64,000 nucleotides of DNA, taken from positions 434,001 to 498,000 of the forward strand of contig JAWKLJ010000001.1 in assembly GCA_041392805.1 (NCBI GenBank), given 5' to 3'. Position numbers and translations under genes: made by a program. Below, piece by piece: positions 24,244-34,139 of the stretch; within the stretch, counting starts at the first letter, position 1, and each line of letters opens with the position of its first letter. Source of the stretch: Saprospiraceae bacterium (GTDB lineage Bacteria > Bacteroidota > Bacteroidia > Chitinophagales > Saprospiraceae). The notes under the pieces were generated by a model. The model did not search any database, had not been told where the DNA came from, and saw nothing but the letters and a program-made list of their open reading frames with translations.

Positions 24244-25113
24244 CTAATGTCCGCCGTCATGGCCAGCATCGCCAGCTGCATGAGGTACCTCCGCTTCCAC
24301 ATCACTAACAGTATTTGCCATTTGGCTAAGTTGGCTAGCTGGCATACCAAAAGTAGCATTGAAAGTATTGACATTCTCGTCATATGCAAGCTTCTGATCT
24401 TTCGCCTGCAACGAACGAATCCAGTGTATTACCTGCCATCTTTCTTCAAAAGAAAGCTTATCAGCATAACCACCCATTACATTTTTTCCATATATGATGG
24501 CGTGGTAAAAACGACCATTAGAAGCCGTTAAAAATTGATCCGTTGTGAAAACAGCTGGCTGTGCAGGATAAACGGCATTGCTATTCTCCTCACTGACCAG
24601 GTAGCCATTACCATCTCCTTTTGCACCATGGCAAATACCACAATAGATGTTATACAGTTCTTTTCCTCTTTCCAAACCAGCAGCTGTGATAGGAAATGGG
24701 TTGTCCTGGATTTCTGCTGTGGCACGTAAACGCTCGTCCTCTGTATCTCCATAATAATAAGGTGTATTACCATTTAGCGGAACGGCAATCTCATTGGTCG
24801 AAGTGCCTCCCCTAAGGTGATCTACCATGGCTGATTGAGCGGTAGCATTAGGCGCCATAGCTACTCCTGCATAACCACGCGGAATACTGCCCTTAACAGG
24901 TAGCCTTGGCTGCGACAGCTTCCAGAGGTCCGTTGTACTGGCATTATCCCAGGTATTGTAATAGTAATAGTTATAAGTATTTGCCTCATAAGCTAATGAA
25001 TGGCCCATGTCTGGCATATATTCACTACCCGCATACTCTCCCTCTGCTGGCGAACAGGCCTGAAGGATGATAATCGCAACGATAGCAATAAGGAATACTT
25101 TAAATGATTTCAT
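24244..25113 (-). CDS. actE: Alternative complex III subunit ActE, monohaem cytochrome c lipoprotein
   Basis: From the ATG at 25113 the product is about 289 residues. It has a lipoprotein signal (ILQACSPAEGE), then a Tyr-rich stretch, and a cytochrome c domain with the haem site CGICH near residue 157 (YNIYCGICHGAKGDGNG). A distal Met candidate is in KNVMGGYADKLSFEERW. The C-terminus is Ala/Gly/His-rich (AGDAGHDGGH). ActE carries electrons from the complex towards the oxidase. It lies between actD and actF. Confidence 0.93.
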   Translation of the reverse strand: MKSFKVFLIAIVAIIILQACSPAEGEYAGSEYMPDMGHSLAYEANTYNYYYYNTWDNASTTDLWKLSQPRLPVKGSIPRGYAGVAMAPNATAQSAMVDHLRGGTSTNEIAVPLNGNTPYYYGDTEDERLRATAEIQDNPFPITAAGLERGKELYNIYCGICHGAKGDGNGYLVSEENSNAVYPAQPAVFTTDQFLTASNGRFYHAIIYGKNVMGGYADKLSFEERWQVIHWIRSLQAKDQKLAYDENVNTFNATFGMPASQLSQMANTVSDVEAEVPHAAGDAGHDGGH

Positions 25114-25175
25114 TAGTCGATATTTGAAAAAACGCTTGCTCAAATAAGTACCCGAATCTTATCTCAGATACAAAA

Positions 25176-25706
25176 CTAGATGGTTTTCGTATTTACTTCA
25201 GATGCACCAGTTGTACTAAAGAATGACTTTAGTTTATCAACAGCACTTTCTTCTGCACTACTTGTATCAAAAGCGATACAAAATTTATCATCAGTTATAC
25301 GGTCATCGAGGGTTGTATTCACAACGCCAGGCCCCAATCCACAAATAACATAAAAAGTTACCACCATACCTACAGAGGCAAATAGTACCGTCAACTCAAA
25401 AGTGATTGGAATAAATGCTGGCGCAGAGAAATAAGGTTTACCACCAAAAATAATGGGCCAGTCCCTTGTAAAAACCCAGGTCATAAAAAGAAAAGCAGTC
25501 AAGGTACCTATTGCGCCATAAATAAACCCAGCAATATGCAAACGGCTTTCGGACAACCCCAAAAGAGGGTCCAAACCGTGGATGGGAAATGGCGTGAATA
25601 CGTCCATGATTTCTAAATGGTCGTCTTTGGCTTTTTTCACAGCCTTCAACAGATCCACCTCATCATCGTACAAGCCGTATAAAATCGCTGTATTTTCCTT
25701 TTTCAT
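25176..25706 (-). CDS. actD: Alternative complex III subunit ActD (DUF3341)
   Basis: The 176-residue protein has the DUF3341 pattern: a short N-terminal cytosolic domain (ILYGLYDDEVDLLKAVKKA, DVFTPFPIHGLD), then two membrane helices with GKPYFSAPAFIPITFELTVLFAS between or within them. It anchors the complex and has no cofactor. It sits 33 bp after actC. Confidence 0.93.
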   Translation of the reverse strand: MKKENTAILYGLYDDEVDLLKAVKKAKDDHLEIMDVFTPFPIHGLDPLLGLSESRLHIAGFIYGAIGTLTAFLFMTWVFTRDWPIIFGGKPYFSAPAFIPITFELTVLFASVGMVVTFYVICGLGPGVVNTTLDDRITDDKFCIAFDTSSAEESAVDKLKSFFSTTGASEVNTKTI

Positions 25707-25739
25707 TATATTGATGTTGAAGTTGTAGTCAAATTTGGT

Positions 25740-27143
25740 TTAGTGTGCCTCAGCGTGGCTATGTTGTTTCTCTGCATTGGGACCAACATACTGGTCACCA
25801 GCCACTTTCAGGATACTCTTAATTTCCGTAGCCGCAACCGTAGGTGCAACCCGCGCAAAAATAAGGTAACAAGTGAAAAACAGCCCCAGTGTACCAATAA
25901 ACAAACCTACTTCTACCCAGGTTGGTGTATAATAACTCCAACTAGATGGTAAGTAATCCCGAGCAAGGGTCGTGGCAATAATCACAAATCGCTCAAACCA
26001 CATACCAATATTCACAAAGATAGACATAACAAAGGTCCAATAGATACTTCTTCTAACCTTCCGCCACCAGAAAAGCTGTGGAGAAAGTACATTACATGAC
26101 ATCATACCTACATAAGACCACCAGTAAGGTCCAAGTACCCTGTTGGCAAAAGCATATTGCTCATATATATAACCTGAGTACCAGGCAATGAATAACTCCG
26201 TCAAATAAGCTACACCCACAATCGTACCTGTTGCCAGAATGACCTTATTCATACTTTCGATATGGGCAAGTGTAATATAGTCTTCCAGCTTCAAGATCTT
26301 CCTCGTCATCAACATCAGGGTTTGCACCATCGCAAAACCAGAGAAGATCGCTCCTGCCACGAAGTAAGGTGGGAAAATGGTCGTATGCCAACCAGGAATC
26401 ACTGAGGTGGCGAAGTCAAAAGATACAATCGTGTGAACAGAAAGTACCAGTGGGGTAGCCAATCCTGCAAGTACCAATGACAAACTCTCCCATCGTTGCC
26501 AGTGTTTAGCAGATCCTGTCCACCCGAAAGAAAGGAAATTATAAACCTTGCGGCGCACACCTTTGGCACGATCCCTAACCGTAGCAAAGTCGGGCACCAA
26601 ACCAGTGTACCAGAACAACAAGGATACGGTGAAATAAGTAGAGATCGCAAATACGTCCCAAAGCAGCGGAGAGTTAAAGTTTACCCATAAAGGTCCTCTC
26701 GTATTGGGATATGGGAAAATAAAGAAGCCCAACCAAAGGCGTCCCATGTGAATCAGCGGAAACTGCCCCGCACACATTACAGCGAAAATCGTCATCGCCT
26801 CCGCTGCACGGTTTACCCCAGTACGCCATTTCTGCCGAAAGAGCAAAAGGATAGCGGAAATCAGGGTACCTGCGTGACCAATACCTACCCACCAGACGAA
26901 ATTGGTAATATCCCAACCCCAGCCAATGGTCCGGTTCAAATCCCAGGAGCCTATACCGACCCAGATGGTCCAAGTTACGCAGAAAACGTAGAAGGCCAGC
27001 GCTGAAACGGCAATGATAAAAGCGATCACCCAAGCGACACTTGGCGTCTTCTCAGTCGGAGAACAAATGTCCTCGGTGATCTGGTGGTAGGTCTTTCCAC
27101 CGGTAATTAATGGTTCTCTTATCGAAGAAACGGGAGCACTCAT
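25740..27143 (-). CDS. actC: Alternative complex III subunit ActC (NrfD-like)
   Basis: The 467-residue protein is an NrfD/PsrC-type quinol-binding membrane subunit with about ten helices. Typical segments are GWDITNFVWWVGIGHAGTLISAILLLF, GRLWLGFFIFPYPNTRGPLWVNFNSPLLWD and FGWTGSAKHWQRWE. The start follows the Ala/Pro/Ser leader MSAPVSS. The C-terminus ends in a His-rich stretch (EKQHSHAEAH). It probably carries the quinol site next to the iron-sulphur part of ActB. Confidence 0.95.
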   Translation of the reverse strand: MSAPVSSIREPLITGGKTYHQITEDICSPTEKTPSVAWVIAFIIAVSALAFYVFCVTWTIWVGIGSWDLNRTIGWGWDITNFVWWVGIGHAGTLISAILLLFRQKWRTGVNRAAEAMTIFAVMCAGQFPLIHMGRLWLGFFIFPYPNTRGPLWVNFNSPLLWDVFAISTYFTVSLLFWYTGLVPDFATVRDRAKGVRRKVYNFLSFGWTGSAKHWQRWESLSLVLAGLATPLVLSVHTIVSFDFATSVIPGWHTTIFPPYFVAGAIFSGFAMVQTLMLMTRKILKLEDYITLAHIESMNKVILATGTIVGVAYLTELFIAWYSGYIYEQYAFANRVLGPYWWSYVGMMSCNVLSPQLFWWRKVRRSIYWTFVMSIFVNIGMWFERFVIIATTLARDYLPSSWSYYTPTWVEVGLFIGTLGLFFTCYLIFARVAPTVAATEIKSILKVAGDQYVGPNAEKQHSHAEAH

Positions 27144-27236
27144 AAGTTAAACTTGTTTATATCGGCACCTTAGTTTTCACTGTACTGGTGCTTTTCAAAA
27201 AAGAGTATACCTCTCTTATTTCTTAATGATCAAATA

Positions 27237-30200
27237 TTAAACATCCAATGTTTCACTGCGATTATTCACCCGTGCAGCATAATCAACTGATGGACGCGTA
27301 TCTATTTCTTCCAGTACTTTGTAATTCAACGGATGCGCCATTTTTTCGTGCAATTCCCCTTTGCTGTTGTTGTCATCACCAAAGACAATGGCACCTGTAG
27401 GACAAGCCGTTTGACAAGCCGTTTTTACATCTGCATCAACCAGTCTTCTTCCTTCTCTCTTGGCTGTCAATTTGCCTTCCTGAATGCGTTGTACACAGAA
27501 ACTACACTTCTCAATTACCCCTCTTGAACGAACCGTAACATCTGGGTTCAAGACCATTCTGGTGAGGTTGTCGGCACCGTAAGGTAAGCTTTCTCCACTG
27601 ACAGTTGGTTCATTCGAAGAAAACAAATCAGCAGTGGTGTAATCCAACCAGTTGAAACGACGCACTTTGTAAGGGCAGTTATTCGCACAGTAACGGGTAC
27701 CGATACAACGGTTATAAGTCATTTGATTGAGTCCCTCCGCGCTATGGTTGGTCGCTGCCACCGGACAAACATTCTCACAAGGCGCATTATCGCAATGTTG
27801 GCACATCATCGGCTGATAAACCACATTCGGATTCTCATAATCGCCATAATAGTAGCGATCAATACGCAACCAGGTCATTTCGTGGTGACGGTGAACTTCT
27901 CGTTTACCAACTACTGGTACATTGTTTTCCGCTACACAGGCAACCTGGCAAGCACCACAACCTATACAGGCATTCAAATCAACATGCATAGCCCAGTGAT
28001 GGCCTTGAGAATAGAATTTCTCCTTGTATTCTTCGTATGGATAAAGGGAGTGGGAGTTTAATTCTTCTGCTTTCTCTCTATTCACCTTGATCTTCTCAGC
28101 CAGCTCTCCTATTTCTTTAACATTGGTTTTGTAAATAATAGATCGGTCAGTAATCCCACCCTGGAAACCAGAACCTAAGGTCATTGATGCTTTTTCATCA
28201 ACATTTAAAGGTTTGCCAGTGCTTTCGTCTTTGACCACCTCGCCATTATCACCTCTTGCCGTAACACCCATGGTGTGGTGATACTGAACGCAGGCAAACT
28301 CTTTGTCTTTGCTCATTTTATCCGACACCGTAACATCTGTAGCGTAGTATTGGGTATTGCCATTTGCATCCAGGGTCAACCAGGGATAAACATCTACGCC
28401 AATTTGGTCACCTAAAGCGCGGCCCATCATGCCCGTCATAGTCCGACCATAACCTATAGCCAAGGCTAGGGTACCTTCCATCTGACCAAACTGACGGATA
28501 ACCGTACATCTTTCTGTGGTGCCGTTGGAGGTTACATCCACCTGATCTGCCTCACTGTAAAATTCAGATTCATTCAGGTTTTTGAAAGAATTGAATTCAT
28601 TACCACCATCCCATTTTACCGGAACAGCCAGGTAATTGCCCCAGACACAACGGGTAACCGGGTCTGGCATTTCCATCAACCAGGGGTTACTGGCATATTG
28701 GCCAGCGCCCACGTTAACGGTTTCGAAAAAAGAAATCTCTAATTCACTGTTAGCAGGTTTCCTTACGGTTGCCCCTGCTTCTTTTATTTTTCCTGCAAAG
28801 ACAAGGTCTTCGCCTGCTTCTTCTTCATGTGGTGCCTGAAAGATACCATCGTGTAAGGCACTATCCCAAAATACCTGGAAAGTAGCAAATTGGTTTTGTT
28901 TGGTAAACAATTGCTGTTCCCAGTTTGCTTTTAGGTATTCGTAGTAGGGCTGTTCGGCACTGGTATCCAAGCTAGCACTGTCGGACCATCGCAACAAAGA
29001 TTCTTCCGCCTGTCGTGTTCCTGGTCGACCAATTGAGGCAAACAAAGGCGCAATAGTAGGCTGAATCAAACTATAGTGCCCTACTTTAGGTTCGGCATCT
29101 CCCCAGCTTTCTAGAAAATGATGAGTTGGAGCGATATAATCACATAATTTAGAGGTCTCATTGGGTACACCTGCAAAAGAAACCTTTAAACCAACTTTAG
29201 CCGCACCGGCTGCAAATTGGTCGGCATTAGGAATTTCAAAAGCGGGGTTGGCTCCATCCATCACAAAGAGCGCATCCACTTGCCCCCCGTTCATCTCCTT
29301 TACCAGGTTCTGGATGTCTGCATCAATGCCTTGGCGTTGCAGAGAAGCCTCACTGAAGTCCAAGGTATGACCATAATTGCCAAGGTAGCTGTTGATCGCA
29401 TTGATCAGCACTTGTTCGCCCAGGTTATTAGAACCAGAAACGACGAGCGAAGCACCGCGATGAGCCAGCAACTCCTCCGCTACTTTTTTCATCTTATCTG
29501 TAACCTTCGAATCTGCCCCCGTAACAGGGTTGACCGCAATATTACCGGTTCCCCGAGCTACCTCATTGTGCAAAGCCACAATAGCAGCACCTTGTTGTGA
29601 AGGTTTCACCAAAATGCGGTTATCCGCGTTAGAGCCGGTTAGACTCATGTAGCTTTCTACCTGGATATGGCGAGACATCTTAGGATTAGCGATGTCCTTG
29701 ATCTTGCGATTTTGGGCATACTGTCCAGCATATTCAATTGGCGAAATCCAAGTCCCCAAAAAGTCAGCCTCAAAACTGACAATCACATCTGCTTTATCGA
29801 AATGGTAACTAGGAATCACTTTTTGTCCGAAACTCTGTTCATTAGCTTCTAGTATAGCGGAACTAGATATCGGATCGTAGGTTACCAGCTTTGTATTTGG
29901 AAATTTAGCGGTAAAATCAGCGATAGCTTGTTTGGTGGTAGGACTCATGATCGTATTCGCAACGATTCGAATGCGAGCATTGGCACTCAATTTACCTTTG
30001 ATTTCCGCATCAATAACTTCCCAACCCGGGCTGGTGCGCTTCGCAACTGGTTGGTCAAAATTGGCTTCGGCGACGCGATATGGACCGTCTACCCTACTGG
30101 TGTCATAAAGCCCTAACACGCTAGCCTGTGTTCTGGCGCTGGTCCCGCCTTTGGTTACCTTAGAGAAGCTATTGCCTTCAATTTTGATGGGGCGACCGTC

Positions 30201-30539
30201 ACGTGTCTTCACCAAAATAGCGCAATAATCACCACCTTGAACAAAAGAAGAAGCATAGTAGGTCGCTACACCAGGAACAATGGTGTCAGGCTTTACTACA
30301 TAAGGTAGTGCTTTTTTTACAGGAATATCGCAACTCGCTGCCACCGTAGCAGCGCCAATGCTAAATCCGAGGTATTTCAAAAAATCACGACGGCTAGCCT
30401 CAATGTTCAGGTTACCTTCATTTGACAACTGCTCTACAACAGGTAGTGAAACGAATTCTTCCTTGGCAGCTTGCTGAACAGCCGAATCATTGGTAATGTC
30501 CGCAGTCCCTGTCCAGATAGTATTATTTTGTTCCTTCAT
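27237..30539 (-). CDS. actB: Alternative complex III subunit ActB (molybdopterin-oxidoreductase-like plus 4Fe-4S part)
   Basis: The 1100-residue protein begins with a long leader containing the Tat-like SRRDFLKYLG (Arg-Arg at 50-51). It continues with a molybdopterin-oxidoreductase-like part and ends (about residues 850-1060) in a ferredoxin-like part with CIGCGACQVAC, CQHCDNAPCENVCP, CIGTRYCANNCP and CSFCVQR...CQTACPTGA cysteine groups for iron-sulphur clusters. In this family the first part does not hold a Mo cofactor. Both halves being in one gene is normal for ActB. It passes electrons from the quinol site of ActC to the haems of ActA. Confidence 0.95.
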   Translation of the reverse strand: MKEQNNTIWTGTADITNDSAVQQAAKEEFVSLPVVEQLSNEGNLNIEASRRDFLKYLGFSIGAATVAASCDIPVKKALPYVVKPDTIVPGVATYYASSFVQGGDYCAILVKTRDGRPIKIEGNSFSKVTKGGTSARTQASVLGLYDTSRVDGPYRVAEANFDQPVAKRTSPGWEVIDAEIKGKLSANARIRIVANTIMSPTTKQAIADFTAKFPNTKLVTYDPISSSAILEANEQSFGQKVIPSYHFDKADVIVSFEADFLGTWISPIEYAGQYAQNRKIKDIANPKMSRHIQVESYMSLTGSNADNRILVKPSQQGAAIVALHNEVARGTGNIAVNPVTGADSKVTDKMKKVAEELLAHRGASLVVSGSNNLGEQVLINAINSYLGNYGHTLDFSEASLQRQGIDADIQNLVKEMNGGQVDALFVMDGANPAFEIPNADQFAAGAAKVGLKVSFAGVPNETSKLCDYIAPTHHFLESWGDAEPKVGHYSLIQPTIAPLFASIGRPGTRQAEESLLRWSDSASLDTSAEQPYYEYLKANWEQQLFTKQNQFATFQVFWDSALHDGIFQAPHEEEAGEDLVFAGKIKEAGATVRKPANSELEISFFETVNVGAGQYASNPWLMEMPDPVTRCVWGNYLAVPVKWDGGNEFNSFKNLNESEFYSEADQVDVTSNGTTERCTVIRQFGQMEGTLALAIGYGRTMTGMMGRALGDQIGVDVYPWLTLDANGNTQYYATDVTVSDKMSKDKEFACVQYHHTMGVTARGDNGEVVKDESTGKPLNVDEKASMTLGSGFQGGITDRSIIYKTNVKEIGELAEKIKVNREKAEELNSHSLYPYEEYKEKFYSQGHHWAMHVDLNACIGCGACQVACVAENNVPVVGKREVHRHHEMTWLRIDRYYYGDYENPNVVYQPMMCQHCDNAPCENVCPVAATNHSAEGLNQMTYNRCIGTRYCANNCPYKVRRFNWLDYTTADLFSSNEPTVSGESLPYGADNLTRMVLNPDVTVRSRGVIEKCSFCVQRIQEGKLTAKREGRRLVDADVKTACQTACPTGAIVFGDDNNSKGELHEKMAHPLNYKVLEEIDTRPSVDYAARVNNRSETLDV

Positions 30540-30621
30540 CTTTATGATTTATAAGGACTTGTTAGCTTTCGTAAAGAAAATGAAAAAAGAGTATAGCCTC
30601 TTTTCCATTAAATATTATTAA

Positions 30622-32049
30622 TTAATAATGGCATTTTTGGCATTCCAATCCGCCGATATCTTCCACGGTCACTTTATCTCTTGCGCCACTTTCCATTTCC
30701 TCCACATAACGCGTGTAGGATTTGTAGTACTCATTACCATCAAATTTCACTTCCGTCTGACGGTGACAATTGATACACCATCCCATTGATAATGGAGCGA
30801 ATTGACCGACAACTTCCATTTCCTCCACTTTACCATGACATTGCTGGCAAGCCACTTTTCCCACAGAAACGTGTTGTGCATGGTTGAAATAAGCATGGTC
30901 AGGTAGGTTGTGAATTCTCGTCCAATTAATGGGACCATAAACACTCGCATCACCCATATCAGGATTAGTCAAAGAAGCCACAATGGCATTCCACTGTTCA
31001 TCCACTATCTTATCCACTTTATTGACATTGGGTGACTCGGTTTTCATATACTCATTAGAAATCCATTTGGCGTATACTTCCTTTAGATCATCATTGGTCA
31101 TATCTTCGATGCCCTGAATGTACGTATCAGAATTCGGATCATATCCAATAGAAGCATAAATCTTAGTCAATTCCGCGGTACCGTAGGTAGAACCAACTTT
31201 CACCGCACGGTGACAATTCATACAAGTATTAGCAGCAGGAATAACCGAGTGTTTGGATCGACGCGCACCATCATGACAATATTGGCAATCAATTTGCTGC
31301 GCACCAGCATGGGTGGCATGAGAGAACTTGATCGGCTGCTCTGGTTTATAGCCCTGTTGACGCCCCATCGAAATGGCGTTGTTCACCGTGGTATAGCCGC
31401 CAAGTACCACAAGTGCAAAAACCAAAAAGCCAATTACACCTTTGCTCGTCAGAATATCTACCAAAGACCGACGACTTGCACCTTCATCACCTGCCTGCAC
31501 CTTCAACATGTAGTTGAGGTTGGAAGCAATGCGGGCTAAGACGATGGCTAAAATAGCAAGGATAACGGCAAGGATAATGAAGAGACCGGTATTAGATCCT
31601 CCGTCTGCGCCAGTTCCATTACCACCAGCCACACTGGTATCTGTAACTACAGCCCCTGGGCAATTCCCTGCATAAGTACAATTAATATAGACTAAGATAT
31701 TAGCAATATCATCATCCGTCAAATTAGGGAAAGCCGTCATGGTAACCTTATTCCACTGGTTGTAGACTTCGGTTGCTCTGGGATGTCCAGCTTGAATCAG
31801 CGCTTGAGAGTTGCGAATCCAGGAATAAAGGTCAGCCTGATCATAATCCGCCCACCGATCTTCCACCCCACCGAGTGCAGGGCCTGTCAGATCATCCTTC
31901 ATGGATTTATTATGGCAAGAAGCACAGTAGTTTTTGAAAAGTGCTTTACCTGCATTTACTGCAGCTTCGTCCTGGGCAAAGACGGAAAAATGAAGCGCCA
32001 AAAATGACAAGAGCAATAATGCCCGATTAATCAATGATTTATGAACCAT
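30622..32049 (-). CDS. actA: Alternative complex III subunit ActA, multihaem cytochrome c with extra N-terminal haem domain
   Basis: The 475-residue protein has a signal peptide (about 1-25, ending in VFA-Q). An N-terminal class I cytochrome c domain follows (CASCH at 42-46, closing YINCTYAG), then two hydrophobic stretches (about 155-175 and 205-225), and a pentahaem region with CQYCH, CMNCH, CQQCH, CINCH and CQKCH. That gives six CxxCH motifs; the core ActA has five. The extra domain could replace or assist a soluble carrier. It is the first gene of the locus, with a good promoter 62-92 bp upstream. Confidence 0.94.
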   Translation of the reverse strand: MVHKSLINRALLLLSFLALHFSVFAQDEAAVNAGKALFKNYCASCHNKSMKDDLTGPALGGVEDRWADYDQADLYSWIRNSQALIQAGHPRATEVYNQWNKVTMTAFPNLTDDDIANILVYINCTYAGNCPGAVVTDTSVAGGNGTGADGGSNTGLFIILAVILAILAIVLARIASNLNYMLKVQAGDEGASRRSLVDILTSKGVIGFLVFALVVLGGYTTVNNAISMGRQQGYKPEQPIKFSHATHAGAQQIDCQYCHDGARRSKHSVIPAANTCMNCHRAVKVGSTYGTAELTKIYASIGYDPNSDTYIQGIEDMTNDDLKEVYAKWISNEYMKTESPNVNKVDKIVDEQWNAIVASLTNPDMGDASVYGPINWTRIHNLPDHAYFNHAQHVSVGKVACQQCHGKVEEMEVVGQFAPLSMGWCINCHRQTEVKFDGNEYYKSYTRYVEEMESGARDKVTVEDIGGLECQKCHY

Positions 32050-32516
32050 TTCTTATTGGTATTTTTATCCTTTTCTGTCAAAAAATCAATGGCTTTGGCC
32101 TGATTTTGCGCAAAGATATAATTCGTTAAGTTTTTTAACAATAAAACTGAATGCACTATAATTATTTAGATTCCATCTAAATAAAGAAAATCGACAGCTA
32201 AACGAACCCATCCAAATTAGTTTTAGCATTTCGACAAAATAACCATCTTTTATTTTACCTCATAGAAAAACACCCGAGCAAAATTTTTTTTATTTTTTCT
32301 GTGTGTCACAATTTTGTCACCTTTCTGTTATTTTTTTATGACAAAGTATTTTTTTTCTTTTTCAAGACACTTTTGTTGCTTGTTTTAAAAATCTTTTTAT
32401 GACAGCTGTGATAAGGAAAATCCTTAGCTGCTGAGTCGGTCTTCTTTTTTTGATTCCCTTTGAAGTGGCCACCCACAGAAGGCAAACTTTTACTATTTTG
32501 TCCCAAAAAAACCAGT
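32050..32516. other. Divergent intergenic region between actA and the M24 peptidase
   Basis: Apart from the act promoter this A/T-rich stretch holds no gene. Long T runs (32286-32345) do not form an obvious hairpin. The peptidase promoter should lie at about 32480-32505 (TACTATTTTG is close to a -7 box). Confidence 0.4.
32111..32141 (-). promoter_or_regulatory. Promoter of the act-cox operon
   Basis: On the minus strand TTG (32141-32139) is followed after 20 bp by TATCTTTG (32118-32111), which matches the Bacteroidota sigma-70-type consensus TTG...TAnnTTTG in sequence and spacing. The start would lie near 32104, leaving a leader of about 55 bases before actA. Confidence 0.75.
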
Positions 32517-33857
32517 ATGAAGTCCATATTCACCACTTTTTTACTTTGCGCTTCCTTTTTTCTTCAAGCCCAAATGCCTCACATTTTAAATCTTGAGGAG
32601 CAAGGGGCCGTCAGAGATGCTTGGCTCAAAGAGCGGATGAGCACGATCACTCCAGCATTGATGCGAAGAGCTGGCATTGATATGTGGATTATTATATCCA
32701 GGGAATACAATGAAGATCCCGTACTGAAGACCATGCTCCCGTCCAATTGGTTATCTGCTCGAAGAACGACCATGCTTGTGATTTACGATACAGGTGATCA
32801 GTTGGAAAACCTCGCATGTGCCCGCTATGATGTGGGAGAAGTATTCAAAAAGGCATGGGACAAAGAAAAAGAACCAGATCAATGGAAAAGGCTAGCAGAA
32901 ATTGTACGGGAGCGCGACCCAAAAAAAATTGCCGTTAATCGTTCTGAACATTTTGGGCTAGCGGACGGTATTTCTTCCTTCCATTATGACAAACTGAAAG
33001 AGAGTCTTGATCCTAAATATAGAGACCGGTTGGTAGAAGCAACACCGTTGGCCATTGGCTGGCTGGAAACCCGAACAGAAAATGAAATGGTAGTGTATGA
33101 GCAAATTTGCCGAATTGCCCACCAAATCATTGCAGAAGGCTTTTCCGAAGAAGTGATCCAAGCCGGCGTCACCACGACCCAAGAAGTCGTGTGGTGGTAC
33201 AGGGAACGAATTCGCGAATTAGGTTTAGTAACATGGTTTCACCCAACCGTAGATGTGCAGCGGATCGATCCTGAAAATTTTGACCACCTGCGAGCCTTCT
33301 CCAAAAGACCCGATCCCCAAGTGATTCAGCCTGGCGATTTGCTACATGTCGATTTCGGCATCACCTACCTCGGGCTCAACACCGATACCCAGGAAAACGC
33401 CTATGTACTGAAACCTGGTGAAAGAGAAGCACCTGGCTATCTAAAAGCTGCGTTCAAAAAAGGCCTTCGCCTAATGGACATTCTAACCGATCAGTTCAAA
33501 GAAGGACAAACGGGTAATCAAGTGTTGGCGACGGCCCTTGCGACGGCCAAAGCCGAAGGCTTGAAGCCGACCATTTATACGCACCCCATTGGCTTTCACG
33601 GCCACGCTGCCGGCCCTACCATTGGCCTCTGGGATCAACAGGAAGGCGTCCCTTACAATGGCGATTATCCCCTTTATCCCAACACGGCCTACTCCATCGA
33701 ACTCAATACCGCTGTTTTTTTACCAGAATGGAATAAAGAAATTCGCATGATGATGGAAGAGGATGCCTTCTTTGATGGGAAGGAAGTTCGCTACATCGAT
33801 GGCCGCCAGGTAGAGCTGTTTTTGGTTCCTCGCCAGATGACCCACCTGGGGAAATAG
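32517..33857 (+). CDS. Secreted M24 family metallopeptidase (Xaa-Pro aminopeptidase-like)
   Basis: From the ATG at 32517 the product is 446 residues with a signal peptide (MKSIFTTFLLCASFFLQA). The creatinase-like N-terminal domain (RRAGIDMWIIISREYNEDP) is followed by the M24 fold. Metal ligands are visible: Asp in HVDFGITYLG, Asp in GLNTDTQENAY, His in HPIGFHGHAAGP, Glu in SIELNTAV, and Glu in MMMEEDAFF. It should cleave Xaa-Pro or similar N-terminal bonds in the periplasm or outside. An upstream in-frame start at 32460 would bury the signal. Confidence 0.9.
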   Translation: MKSIFTTFLLCASFFLQAQMPHILNLEEQGAVRDAWLKERMSTITPALMRRAGIDMWIIISREYNEDPVLKTMLPSNWLSARRTTMLVIYDTGDQLENLACARYDVGEVFKKAWDKEKEPDQWKRLAEIVRERDPKKIAVNRSEHFGLADGISSFHYDKLKESLDPKYRDRLVEATPLAIGWLETRTENEMVVYEQICRIAHQIIAEGFSEEVIQAGVTTTQEVVWWYRERIRELGLVTWFHPTVDVQRIDPENFDHLRAFSKRPDPQVIQPGDLLHVDFGITYLGLNTDTQENAYVLKPGEREAPGYLKAAFKKGLRLMDILTDQFKEGQTGNQVLATALATAKAEGLKPTIYTHPIGFHGHAAGPTIGLWDQQEGVPYNGDYPLYPNTAYSIELNTAVFLPEWNKEIRMMMEEDAFFDGKEVRYIDGRQVELFLVPRQMTHLGK

Positions 33858-33888
33858 GCCGCCGCCCCGGATGGCCCCAGATGGCCCC

Positions 33889-33921
33889 AGACTTTCCAAG
33901 TTTTAAAAACTTGGAAAGTCT
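33889..33921. repeat. Perfect palindrome after the M24 gene
   Basis: AGACTTTCCAAGTTTT and its exact complement AAAACTTGGAAAGTCT form a 16-bp stem around a single base. It lies 32 bp after the peptidase stop and could act as a terminator structure, although no T run follows. A tandem ATGGCCCCAG doublet (33871-33890) precedes it. Confidence 0.7.
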
Positions 33922-34139
33922 CTGCGCACCCCCGCACCCCCACCCCCCCTTTACCTAAGACGAAAAACCTTCCAAAATTCCACAACTTTTCTCGAAAAAA
34001 TTTCAAAAAAAATTATTTACCATATTTTTTTTATTCCTCTTCGTCGAATTTCCACCCTGCTTTGCCGACAAAAATGGCTTGCCGATCTCCTGAAACATAT
34101 ATTTATTGATAATACCTTTAATACTACCCAACAAAACCT

